Origin: Mycobacterium sp. GA-0227b
Lineage (GTDB): Bacteria > Actinomycetota > Actinomycetes > Mycobacteriales > Mycobacteriaceae
Direction: 5' to 3'
Length of the DNA stretch: 64,000 bases
Assembly: GCF_001499855.1 (NCBI RefSeq)
Contig: NZ_LQIK01000031.1
Location: forward strand, 186,001 to 250,000
Made by a program: the position numbers and the translations under genes. Shown here piece after piece: positions 25,660-33,472 of this stretch. Below the pieces are notes generated by a model. It made no database searches. It had not been told where the DNA came from and worked only from the letters and a program-made list of their open reading frames with translations. Within the stretch, counting starts at the first letter, position 1. Every line of letters begins with the position of its first letter.

Positions 25660-26305
25660 CGACATCTCTGCACATCGGGGGACCGCAGAACCACTGGACG
25701 GCCTGATCCGCATCGAAACCTCGCCGCGCCAGAAGGCCACCCCGATCATCATGGAGATGATGCGGTCGGTCTACCCGCACGACGACGTGTACGGCCAGTA
25801 CTGCACCGTCAACGATTACATCGACTGTCCGCCCGACGAGTTGTTCGACTACCTGGCCGATACCCGATGTCTGGAGGAGTGGACCTACAGCCTGCGTGGT
25901 TTCACCCCCACTGAGGAGCCCGGGCTATGGCTGGCTTATGACCGGTTGGGTTCGCAGACACAGATTTTCACCCGCACCGTGGCCAACGAAGCGGCCGGGA
26001 CCGTCGACTATCACTGCGCCTGGGACCAGGGCAGGCACCTGTGGATGATCTATCTGATGCGTGTTGTCGACGCGCAGGTCGTGTTGGACAAGCCCGGGTC
26101 GGTGGTGCTGTGGACCAACTGTCATCACCCGTTCTACGACCGCAATCCCTATCCGGAGACGGCGCCGCCCGAGCGACCGGTCTGGGTGGGCGACTTCTGG
26201 GACATGTTCGGTGCCGGTCACCTGCTGGAGCTGCGCAACCTCAAGGCGATCGTCGAGTACCGCCACCGCAACGGCCTTGCCGTGACACCCGACTGGATGA
26301 GGTGA
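25640..26305 (+). CDS. START/SRPBCC-like protein, possible cyclase
   Basis: 221 aa from ATG at 25640, chosen because AAAGGAG lies 11 nt upstream and earlier in-frame sequence overlaps the ThDP gene. It resembles the SRPBCC (START-like) fold: CTVNDYIDCPPDELFDYLAD, a typical N-terminal strand-helix opening, then beta-strands (GLWLAYDRLGSQTQIF, TVDYHCAWDQG) and a long C-terminal helix (FGAGHLLELRNLKAIVEYRH). Members bind hydrophobic ligands and include polyketide cyclases and aromatases. The name is by fold resemblance only. The 20-bp overlap with the preceding gene and 6-nt gap to the next show co-translation. Confidence 0.6.
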   Translation: MSLPALDDISAHRGTAEPLDGLIRIETSPRQKATPIIMEMMRSVYPHDDVYGQYCTVNDYIDCPPDELFDYLADTRCLEEWTYSLRGFTPTEEPGLWLAYDRLGSQTQIFTRTVANEAAGTVDYHCAWDQGRHLWMIYLMRVVDAQVVLDKPGSVVLWTNCHHPFYDRNPYPETAPPERPVWVGDFWDMFGAGHLLELRNLKAIVEYRHRNGLAVTPDWMR

Positions 26306-26311
26306 GCACCG

Positions 26312-27322
26312 ATGACAGTCAGCCTTCTGGATGTTTCGACCTACCTGCCGGGTGATCCGATCGGCGCCGACTACTACGCGCAGTTCGCCGAATCCGACGA
26401 CCTGCGTGACAACGTGATGTTCCGCGCGCCCAGGTTCCGCCACCACGTTGCGCCCGACGAGACGGCGGTCGACATGGTCGAGCGTGCGGCGGCCGGACTG
26501 ATCGAGCGGCACGGCCACGACGCGATCGCCGGCGCGGACGTGCTGATCACCCACACCCAGATGCCCGACATGCCGTTCTACGGCGGCGGCGGCGCCATGG
26601 CCCATCGCCTCGGCATGAAGCCGGACTGGGTGCTCGACCTACACAACGGCGGTTGCGCGGCCTTCGTGCTGGGACTTCAGGTGGCCCGGCAACTCCTGTC
26701 CTCCGGGGCGGGCCGAACGGCGCTGATCGCCGTCGCGCAGAACGCCGCCGGGCAGGTGTTCGACCAACCCGGGGTGCGACGCAAGGCCCAGGCGTCGGTG
26801 CCCGGCGACGGCGCGGCCGTCGGGCTCGTGGCGGTCTCCGAGCAGTCGCCGATTCTCGACGTGGAATGCCGCACCTACGGCGAGTTCGCCGGCGATATGA
26901 CGATCGCGATCGACCCGCCGCGCAAATGGTGGCAGCCGGGGCCGGGGGAGGGGTGCATCGGCTTCACCGAAAGCAAGATCACCAAGGTGCTGGCGCGCGG
27001 CAACCGGCAAGTGCCGGAGGTGTCGTATGCGGTGTGCGACCGCATCGGCGTGAAGCCCGCCGACCTCGACCTGCTCGTCACCAACCAGCCCAACCGGGCG
27101 TTCCTCAGGAACTGGCGTGAAGCACTCGAGCTACCCGCCGAACGTCACGTCGACACCTTCGAAACGTGCGGAAACCTGTTCGCCGCTGGCATTCCCGTCA
27201 ACTTGGACCGCGCGATCGGCAGCGGGCGCCTCGTTGCGGGTGACGTGGTGCTGATGGCGGCATTCGCCCATGCCGGTGACTTCGCGGGCGCGGCCGCCGT
27301 CCGATGGGGCGGTCGCGGGTGA
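26312..27322 (+). CDS. KAS III (FabH)-like condensing enzyme with altered triad
   Basis: 336 aa thiolase-fold protein. Nucleophile Cys115 lies in LHNGGCAAFVLGLQVARQL, and the third triad residue Asn288 lies in FETCGNLFAAGIPVN. The position of the FabH catalytic His (PHQAN motif) reads T-N258-Q-P-N261, so His is replaced by Asn. FabH normally condenses acyl-CoA with malonyl-ACP. Loss of His argues for a non-decarboxylating job, for example acyl transfer or condensation of a preformed carbanion, as in other FabH relatives acting in secondary metabolism. It is co-operonic with a ThDP enzyme and an aminotransferase, and its stop overlaps the next start by one base. Confidence 0.8.
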   Translation: MTVSLLDVSTYLPGDPIGADYYAQFAESDDLRDNVMFRAPRFRHHVAPDETAVDMVERAAAGLIERHGHDAIAGADVLITHTQMPDMPFYGGGGAMAHRLGMKPDWVLDLHNGGCAAFVLGLQVARQLLSSGAGRTALIAVAQNAAGQVFDQPGVRRKAQASVPGDGAAVGLVAVSEQSPILDVECRTYGEFAGDMTIAIDPPRKWWQPGPGEGCIGFTESKITKVLARGNRQVPEVSYAVCDRIGVKPADLDLLVTNQPNRAFLRNWREALELPAERHVDTFETCGNLFAAGIPVNLDRAIGSGRLVAGDVVLMAAFAHAGDFAGAAAVRWGGRG

Positions 27323-28389
27323 TGGCGACGCCGGGGTGTAGCGGATTGGCGGCCGTCGGCGCGTTACCGGACGCGTCGAACCCGATGGCCTTGTCGCTGA
27401 ACGAGAATCCCTTCCCGCCGCTGCCGTCGGTCCGGTCGGCGCTGATCGCGTCGATCGAGGCGGCGAACCGGTATCCGGAGTATCTGCCCGAGCGGCTGCG
27501 TACGTTGATCGCCGAGCGCATCGGGGTGCGCGACGAGCAGGTGGTCATCGGGGCCGGAGCGACGGGTGTGATCATGCAGGTGCTGCAGGCGCTGACCAGT
27601 CCCGGCGACACGATGGTGACGGCCTCGCCGACGTTCGACGGGTATCCGGTATTCGCGCAGATGGCCCGGTTGAAATCGGTCACCATCGCGCTCGACGCGC
27701 ACGGTCACCACGACCTCGACGCGATGGCATCTGCCGCGGTGGACGCCAGGGTCGTGGTGGTGTGCCGGCCGCACAATCCGAGCGGCACCGTAGAAACCGC
27801 CGCCGACCTCGAGCGGTTCCTGCGGCGGGTGCCGTCGGACACCGTGGTGCTGCTCGACGAGGCCTACGTCGAGTTCCTGCCACCGGAATGCCGGATCGAT
27901 GCCGTGGCAGTGGTCGCACGGCATCCGAATGTCGTTGTGCTACGGACCTTTTCCAAGGCGTACGGCTTGGCCGGACTGCGAATCGGTTACGGTTTCTGCG
28001 CACCCGCGCTGGCCCGGCGGCTATGGGCCATGCAGTTGCCGTTCGGCGTCGCCATCACCGCACTGGTCGCGGTGGCGGCCTCTTTCGACGCGGAAGCCGA
28101 GTTGCGCCAACGCATCCGGATGATCACCTGTGAGCGCCGGTACCTGCGGATGCGGCTGCGGGCGATGGGGGTGTACAGCACCGAGAGCAACGCCAACTTC
28201 GTGTACCTGCCGGAGTGCGGCCGTTGCTGGAAAGAGGCGTTCGACACGATCGGGATGCGTGTGCGCCATTACGCCGACGGCGGCGTGCGCATCACCGTGG
28301 GCGATCGCAAATCCACCCGCGCGGTGGTGGCGGCGGTGGCCCAGGCCGTGGGCCGAAAGCCGCTGACCGCATCGGCGGATGCGGTATGA
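27322..28389 (+). CDS. Class I/II PLP aminotransferase (HisC-like)
   Basis: 355 aa from ATG at 27322. PLP Lys212 lies in TFSKAYGLAGLRIGYG; other family motifs are LSLNENPFPPLPSV, RYPEYLPERLRTLIAE, GAGATGVIMQVLQAL, VCRPHNPSGT (substrate and PLP contacts) and VVLLDEAYVEFLP (PLP-ring Asp). It resembles histidinol-phosphate aminotransferase, but the context is not histidine biosynthesis. It probably aminates a keto product of the upstream ThDP and KAS III-like enzymes, or acts on a related 2-oxoacid. This link is inference. Confidence 0.85.
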   Translation: MATPGCSGLAAVGALPDASNPMALSLNENPFPPLPSVRSALIASIEAANRYPEYLPERLRTLIAERIGVRDEQVVIGAGATGVIMQVLQALTSPGDTMVTASPTFDGYPVFAQMARLKSVTIALDAHGHHDLDAMASAAVDARVVVVCRPHNPSGTVETAADLERFLRRVPSDTVVLLDEAYVEFLPPECRIDAVAVVARHPNVVVLRTFSKAYGLAGLRIGYGFCAPALARRLWAMQLPFGVAITALVAVAASFDAEAELRQRIRMITCERRYLRMRLRAMGVYSTESNANFVYLPECGRCWKEAFDTIGMRVRHYADGGVRITVGDRKSTRAVVAAVAQAVGRKPLTASADAV

Positions 28390-28395
28390 AGGGGC

Positions 28396-28908
28396 GTGCC
28401 CTTCGAATCGCCGCGGCAGGACGACCGGGACCCGATCGCGCTCGCGCGGGCCAACTGGGAGCGCTGCGGATGGGGCGAGGTCGCCGACGGCATGGTCGCG
28501 GTGACGTCGGTGATGCGGGCGCACCAGATCCTGCTGGCCCGCGTCGAGAGTGCGCTGCGGCCATACGACTTGAGCTTCTCGCGGTTCGAGCTGCTTCGGT
28601 TGTTGGCGTTCAGCCGTAACGGCGCGTTGCCTATCACCAAGGCCTCCGACCGGTTGCAGGTGCACGTCACCAGCGTCACCCACGCGATCCGGCGCCTGGA
28701 AGCCGACGGCCTGGTGGAGCGGGTCCCCCATCCGACCGACGGGCGCACGACGCTGGTGCAGATCACCGACCTCGGCCGCTCGACCGTCGAGGACGCCACG
28801 GAGACGTTGAACAACGAGGTGTTCGCCGACATCGGGATGTCCGACGCCGAGTCGCGGGCCCTGGCGGACTCGATCCAGACGCTGCGCCGCAACTCGGGAG
28901 ACTTCTAG
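28396..28908 (+). CDS. MarR-family regulator
   Basis: 170 aa from GTG at 28396 (MPFESPRQDDRDPIALARAN). Winged helix: FELLRLLAFSRNGALPITKA, SDRLQVHVTSVTHAIRRLEA and the wing DGLVERVPHPTDGRTTLVQI. It begins 6 nt after the aminotransferase stop, so it is the last gene of the SigL-linked cluster and probably a local regulator responding to a phenolic or pathway ligand. From memory, M. tuberculosis Rv0737, next to rslA, is also a transcriptional regulator and may be its ortholog, with the four enzyme genes absent there. Confidence 0.88.
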   Translation: MPFESPRQDDRDPIALARANWERCGWGEVADGMVAVTSVMRAHQILLARVESALRPYDLSFSRFELLRLLAFSRNGALPITKASDRLQVHVTSVTHAIRRLEADGLVERVPHPTDGRTTLVQITDLGRSTVEDATETLNNEVFADIGMSDAESRALADSIQTLRRNSGDF

Positions 28909-28935
28909 TCGCGCCACGAGGCGCGCGACCCCTCA

Positions 28936-28999
28936 GCGCGAGCAGACGCTAATTGCTCGGAAAACCGCCGAAAATTGGGCACTTCGCGTCTGCTCGCGC
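28936..28999. repeat. Dispersed inverted repeat, copy B (perfect 14-bp arms)
   Basis: GCGCGAGCAGACGC (28936-28949) and its exact complement GCGTCTGCTCGCGC (28986-28999), spaced by 36 nt, fill the gap between the MarR gene and the convergent histidine kinase. The right arm abuts the kinase stop codon. Same element as copy A at 11891-11950 (12 of 14 arm bases, one mismatch). It may also serve as a bidirectional terminator. Confidence 0.75.
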
Positions 29000-30226
29000 T
29001 TAAGCGGGGGCCGACGGGACAGGGATCGTGGCCGTCACCGCGGTGCCCGCGCCCGGGCGCGACCTGATGTTGAGTCGGCCGCCGACGATCTCGGCGCGTT
29101 CGGCCATCGACAGCAGGCCGTAGCCGCCCATGTCGTCGCCGCCGAGCGGATGCTCGAAGGTGTCGAAACCGACTCCGTCGTCGATGATTTCGAGTCGAGC
29201 GACGTCGCCGCTGTCACCCGCGTCGACGGTGAACATCAACCGGGCCGACGTGGCCTTCGCATGCTTGACGACGTTCTGCAGGCACTCCTGCGCGATCCGA
29301 TAGAGCGCGAGCTCGATGTGGTCGGGCAGCCGGCGTTCGGCGAGGTCCACCTCGATGCCGACCTGCGGTATCGACCGCGCCAGGCTGGCCAGGCCGCCGG
29401 CCAGCCCGAGGTCGTCGAGCACCGGTGGCCGCAGCCCGCTGATCGCCGCGCGGGCCTCCTGCAAGGTCAGCTCCACCAGCTCGCGCGCTTTGCCGAGTTG
29501 TTCGGCGACGATCGCGGCATCGTCGGATCTGGTGGCCGCGTCCAACCGGTAGCTCAGCGTGACCAGGCGCTGGGAGATGCCGTCATGGATATCGCCTGCG
29601 AGCCGGCGCCGTTCGAGTTCCTGAGCCTCGATCACCTGCTCGACGAAGTTCTCGTGTGCCCGCTCGCGGGCCACCAGCTGCCGGTGCAGCCGGGCCTGGT
29701 GCATGGCGCCGGCGATCAGCCTGCCGATCACCACGAGCAATTCGACGTCGCGTTCGGTGAACTCGCGGCGCTCGACGGTGTGCACGTTGAGCACGCCGAC
29801 CAGGCCTCCGGGGTCGGTCTCCATCGGGACCGACACCATCGACGTGAAGTCCGAGCCGCGCAGCGACTGGAACGGCATGTAGCGGGGGTCGGACTCCTTG
29901 TCCTGGGTGATGACCACGGGCTCGCGGTGGCTGGCCACCCAACCCGAGATGCCCTGTCCCAGTGGCAGTCTGATCTTGCCGATTTCCGCGTCGAACGGCG
30001 GGGTGGCGCCCGCCAGCGTGAGCGACCGGTCGCTGTCGTCGAGGACGTGCACGAAGCAGACGTCGCTGGCGGTCGCCGCGGTGATCATGCGCGCGGCCGC
30101 GGCGGCGAGCGGTTCGACGCCCGGCCCCTTCGACGCGGCCTGGATCAGCTCGCGCAGCAGCGCCAGCTCGCGGTCGGCGGCCAGCGCGTACTGGCTCAAC
30201 TCCCGCACGGCGTCCGGCTGGCTCAC
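29000..30226 (-). CDS. GAF-containing sensor histidine kinase (NarX/DegS type)
   Basis: 408 aa from GTG at 30226 (MSQPDAVRELSQYAL). Codons upstream are open for 447 nt but overlap the response-regulator gene. GAF domain about 30-175 (FVHVLDDSDRSLTLAGATPP, GISGWVASHREPVVIT), HisKA_3 dimerisation domain with phospho-acceptor His214 (RRLAGDIHDGISQRLVTL) and a HATPase domain (ECLQNVVKHAKATSAR, IIDDGVGFD, GGYGLLSMAERAEIVGG). No transmembrane segment, so the sensor is cytoplasmic. It overlaps the cognate regulator gene by 4 bp. The signal is unknown; GAF suggests redox, gas or small molecule. Confidence 0.93.
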   Translation of the reverse strand: MSQPDAVRELSQYALAADRELALLRELIQAASKGPGVEPLAAAAARMITAATASDVCFVHVLDDSDRSLTLAGATPPFDAEIGKIRLPLGQGISGWVASHREPVVITQDKESDPRYMPFQSLRGSDFTSMVSVPMETDPGGLVGVLNVHTVERREFTERDVELLVVIGRLIAGAMHQARLHRQLVARERAHENFVEQVIEAQELERRRLAGDIHDGISQRLVTLSYRLDAATRSDDAAIVAEQLGKARELVELTLQEARAAISGLRPPVLDDLGLAGGLASLARSIPQVGIEVDLAERRLPDHIELALYRIAQECLQNVVKHAKATSARLMFTVDAGDSGDVARLEIIDDGVGFDTFEHPLGGDDMGGYGLLSMAERAEIVGGRLNIRSRPGAGTAVTATIPVPSAPA

Positions 30227-30885
30227 TGGTAGATCCCTTCCCGCAGTGCCGTCGCCACCGCGCCGGTGCGGTCGCTCACCCCCAGCTTGCGGTAGATCGA
30301 GCTGAGGTGCGTCTTGACGGTCTCGTCGCCGATCACCAGCTTGGTGGCGATGGCGCGGTTGGACAGCCCGTTGACGACGAACGACAGGATCTCGCTCTCG
30401 CGCTGCGTGAGCCCCTGCCGGGCGCCGGGCCAGAACTCGTCGCGCTGCAGCCGCGCCGCGGTGTCGACGGCGCGGGCCGCCATCCCGGGGTCGATCGCGG
30501 TCTCGCCGCGGTGGACGAACTCCAACTGGCGCACCAACTCGTCGCTGCTGATGCTCTTGAGCAGATAACCCGACGCCCCGACCCGCAGCGCCTGAAACAG
30601 GTACTGCTCGTCGTCGTAGACCGACAGCATCACGACCTTGCGCTCCGGCTTGCGCTCGCGCAGCTCCAGGCACAGGTCGAGTCCGCTCGAGCCCTGCATG
30701 CGGACGTCGGACAACACGATGTCGGGGTCGAGTTCGTCGACGACGCTGAGCGCCCGCTCAGCGCCCACGGCCTGCCCGACCACCTGCACCCGATCCGAGA
30801 ACGCCGCGAGCATGGCCTTGAGGCCTTCGATGACCATTTCATGATCGTCGACCAGCACTAATCGCACCGGGGGGCTGCTCGGCAT
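30223..30885 (-). CDS. NarL/LuxR-family response regulator
   Basis: 220 aa from ATG at 30885 (MPSSPPVRLVLVDDHEMVIE). Phospho-acceptor Asp60 (DIVLSDVRMQGSSGLDL), Lys of the receiver fold in GASGYLLKSISSDEL, and a C-terminal GerE helix-turn-helix (LTQRESEILSFVVNGLSNRA, IGDETVKTHLSSIYRKLGVS). Partner of the overlapping downstream kinase gene. A 106-bp gap separates it from the divergent HAD gene and should contain both promoters. Confidence 0.93.
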   Translation of the reverse strand: MPSSPPVRLVLVDDHEMVIEGLKAMLAAFSDRVQVVGQAVGAERALSVVDELDPDIVLSDVRMQGSSGLDLCLELRERKPERKVVMLSVYDDEQYLFQALRVGASGYLLKSISSDELVRQLEFVHRGETAIDPGMAARAVDTAARLQRDEFWPGARQGLTQRESEILSFVVNGLSNRAIATKLVIGDETVKTHLSSIYRKLGVSDRTGAVATALREGIYQ

Positions 30886-30991
30886 GGCACCAACCTTAGA
30901 GGTGCCGTTTGCCGTGGTAGCGCAACTTGGCATCGCCGATCCCCCGATTGGGGGAGGTTCGGAACGTGTGACATCGGACACCCTTGTCTGC

Positions 30992-31795
30992 ATGCCGACA
31001 ACGCATGAGACGACGTGGCGCGCGGGCCGATTCTGGTGGGACTGCGCATCGCCCACGGGGCCGGGCTGTTCCATCCGCGCCGTGGTCTTCGACCTCGACG
31101 CACTGACCGACATCGAATGCGACGGCCACCGCGTGGCCTACAACGCGGCGTTCGCGGCACACGGCCTGGACTGCCAGTGGTCGGTGGCGCGGTACCGGCA
31201 GCTTCTGGCACTGACCGACGAGCGCCAGCGCATTGCCGCGGAACTGCGCAAGCGCTGCGTCGCCACCGAGTCCGATGTGCTGACCGCGCTGCTGGCCGAC
31301 GACATCTATACGACCAAGACAATGATGTTCGACGAGTTGATCCTTGAGCGCGACCTCTCACCGCGGCCCGGTCTGGTCGACTTCGTGATGGACGCGGTCC
31401 GCGCCGGCGTCCAGCTGGCCGTCGTGACCAACGGCAGGCGCGGGTGGGCAGAGCCACTGGTGCGACAACTTGTCGGCGAGGGCCTGGTCGAGGCCGTTGT
31501 CACCACCGAAGACGTCACCAAGCCGATGCCCGACCCCGAAGCGCATCGTCACGCACTCGACGAACTGGGCCTGTCCGCCGAGGACGCGATGGCCGTGACC
31601 GGCTCGGCCTGCGGGCTGCGAGCCGCGAACGCCGCGGGCCTCGCCACCGCGGTGGTCACCGGCGAGGGCACCCCCGACATCCCGACCGCCCTGGCGGTTC
31701 GGCCCGACTACGCAGGCGAGCCTCCTTTGACCGTTGCGGATTGCCAACGGCTGCACGCGAACTGGTGGAAGGTCCGCAAGCCTTCCGCTGCGTAG
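30992..31795 (+). CDS. HAD-superfamily hydrolase
   Basis: 267 aa from ATG at 30992 (MPTTHETTWRAGRFWWDCAS); 36 further codons upstream are open but carry no conservation I recognise. HAD motif I reads VVFDLDALTDIECDG; the nucleophile Asp and the +2 Asp are present, but the usual DGT is DAL. Motif II is LAVVTNGRRGW, with conserved TTEDVTKPMPDPEAHRHALD (motif III and IV). It resembles the CbbY/phosphoglycolate-phosphatase branch, which dephosphorylates sugar phosphates. Substrate unknown. Divergent from the NarL/kinase pair. Confidence 0.78.
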   Translation: MPTTHETTWRAGRFWWDCASPTGPGCSIRAVVFDLDALTDIECDGHRVAYNAAFAAHGLDCQWSVARYRQLLALTDERQRIAAELRKRCVATESDVLTALLADDIYTTKTMMFDELILERDLSPRPGLVDFVMDAVRAGVQLAVVTNGRRGWAEPLVRQLVGEGLVEAVVTTEDVTKPMPDPEAHRHALDELGLSAEDAMAVTGSACGLRAANAAGLATAVVTGEGTPDIPTALAVRPDYAGEPPLTVADCQRLHANWWKVRKPSAA

Positions 31796-31841
31796 CAGCG
31801 ATTCCAGCTCGGGCTGCGTAGCAGCGATTCCAGCTCGGGCT
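31790..31841. repeat. 26-bp tandem direct repeat, two perfect copies
   Basis: The unit starts GCGTAGCAGCGATTCCAG at 31790 and repeats exactly at 31816; a third, partial copy (GCGTA) begins at 31842. The HAD stop codon lies inside the first copy. The repeat fills the 68-bp gap before the nitroreductase gene. A tandem array like this can vary in copy number between strains. Confidence 0.85.
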
Positions 31842-31863
31842 GCGTAACGGTAGCGTCGGTCAC

Positions 31864-32565
31864 ATGACCGACATCCCCACAACTGACGAAGCACTCGCCC
31901 GGCTCGACATGCCGCTGGTCGAGGCAATGATGACCCAGCGTGCCGTGCGCCGCGTACTTCCCGACCCCGTCGACGATGCCGTCGTGCTCAAGTGCATCGA
32001 GCTGGCCTTGCGAGCTCCTACCGGTTCGAACGGGCAGAACTGGGAGTTCATCGTGGTGAAGGACCAGGCTGTCAAGGACGCGCTCGGCAAACGTTACCGT
32101 CAAGCCTGGTCGCTCTACGGCGGACTCGGCCGGCGCGTCGCCGCCGGTGACGAGTCGATGCTGAAGATCTTGCGTGCAGTGCAGTGGCAGGTCGACCACT
32201 TCAGTGAGATTCCCGTCCTCGTCGTGCCGTGTCTGCGCGGCGGCATGCGGTTGCCGTACACGCCAACGCCCTTCGTGGGTGAGTCGTCGTTCTTCGGATC
32301 GATCTACCCCAGCGTGCAGAACCTGCTGCTGGCGGCTCGGGCGATGGGGCTGGGTGCGTCGCTGATCACCCTGCCGCTGTGGAGTGTGACGTCTGCCCGC
32401 AGAACCTTGGGCCTGCCGCTCACCGTGACACCTGTTTGCGTCGTACCCCTCGGTTGGCCGCGTGGTCGGTACGGGCCGACCACGCGCAAGCCGGTCGAAG
32501 AAGTTGCCCATCTCGACGGCTACGGCAAGCGTGCCTGGCTCGACGCGCCAGCGGGCACGCCCTGA
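31864..32565 (+). CDS. Nitroreductase-family protein
   Basis: 233 aa, FMN-dependent nitroreductase fold. N-terminal MTQRAVRRVLPDPVDD with LRAPTGSNGQNWEFIVVK forms the flavin-phosphate site, and SSFFGSIYPSVQNLLLAARA followed by MGLGASLITLP is the second conserved region. Family members reduce nitro groups, quinones or act in cofactor chemistry using NAD(P)H or reduced F420. The physiological substrate is not known. It is convergent with mmsB, 12 nt apart. Confidence 0.88.
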   Translation: MTDIPTTDEALARLDMPLVEAMMTQRAVRRVLPDPVDDAVVLKCIELALRAPTGSNGQNWEFIVVKDQAVKDALGKRYRQAWSLYGGLGRRVAAGDESMLKILRAVQWQVDHFSEIPVLVVPCLRGGMRLPYTPTPFVGESSFFGSIYPSVQNLLLAARAMGLGASLITLPLWSVTSARRTLGLPLTVTPVCVVPLGWPRGRYGPTTRKPVEEVAHLDGYGKRAWLDAPAGTP

Positions 32566-32577
32566 ATCAGCTGCGAA

Positions 32578-33453
32578 TCAGCTTTCGCGGAGCACTTCGA
32601 TCACCGCGCTGAAGTCTTTGTCCGCGTGGTCGGCGGCGAATTTGGCGTAGATCTCTGCGGCGTGGCTGCCCAGCGGCGCGTTCGAGCCCGTCGACTTGAC
32701 CGCGTTCATCGCCAGCCCGAGGTCTTTGTTCATCAGAGCGGTAGCGAAGCCCGGCGTGAAGTCGTTGTTCGCCGGTGACGCCGGAACCGGACCTGGCACG
32801 GGGCAATTCGTGTGCACCGCCCAGCAGTTGCCGGTGGCGCCGGTGATCACATCGAACAGCGACTGCGCTGACAGGCCCAGTTTCTCCGCCAGCACGAACG
32901 CCTCACCGATCGCGATCTGCTGCACGGCGAGCACCATGTTGTTGCACAGTTTGGCGGCCTGGCCGGTCCCGGCGGCACCGCAGTGAATGATCTTGCCCGC
33001 CAACGGCTCCAGCACCGGTCGAGCCCGCTCGACCGCGGACTCTTCACCTCCCACCATGAACGCCAGCGTGCCCGCCGTCGCGCCCTTCACCCCGCCGGAA
33101 ACGGGGGCGTCCAACTGGGCGAAGCCGCGGTCGGCCGCCTGGTTGTTGATGGTGCGGGCGTCGTCGACGGAGATCGTGGAGGTGTCGATGAACAGCGCCC
33201 CTTCGCGCGCGGCGGGCAACACCTCTGCGTAGCAGGCTTTCACGATGTCGCCGTTGGGCAGCGAGGTGATGACGACGTCGGCGGCGGCAACCGCCTCGGC
33301 GCCGCTGTCGAACACCGATGCGCCCTTGCCGGCGGCGACATCCTTCAACGCGGGCACCGGGTCGAAGCCGTGCACGGCGTGCCCGGCGGCGAGCAGGTTC
33401 GCCGCCATCGGCCCGCCCATGTGGCCGAGCCCCAGAAACGCCACTGTGCTCAT
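32578..33453 (-). CDS. mmsB: 3-hydroxyisobutyrate dehydrogenase
   Basis: 291 aa from ATG at 33453 (MSTVAFLGLGHMGGPMAANL). Codons are open 130 further upstream, but these are a shadow of fadE9. NAD-binding GLGHMGGPMA, substrate-binding DAPVSGGVKGATAGTLAFMV, and catalytic Lys in GTGQAAKLCNNMVLAVQQIA identify the 3-hydroxyisobutyrate dehydrogenase family. It oxidises 3-hydroxyisobutyrate to methylmalonate semialdehyde in valine breakdown. It follows fadE9 by 19 nt in the mmsA-fadE9-mmsB operon, as Rv0751c-Rv0753c in M. tuberculosis. Confidence 0.95.
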   Translation of the reverse strand: MSTVAFLGLGHMGGPMAANLLAAGHAVHGFDPVPALKDVAAGKGASVFDSGAEAVAAADVVITSLPNGDIVKACYAEVLPAAREGALFIDTSTISVDDARTINNQAADRGFAQLDAPVSGGVKGATAGTLAFMVGGEESAVERARPVLEPLAGKIIHCGAAGTGQAAKLCNNMVLAVQQIAIGEAFVLAEKLGLSAQSLFDVITGATGNCWAVHTNCPVPGPVPASPANNDFTPGFATALMNKDLGLAMNAVKSTGSNAPLGSHAAEIYAKFAADHADKDFSAVIEVLRES

Positions 33454-33472
33454 GTGCTCTCCTGTTCCGACG

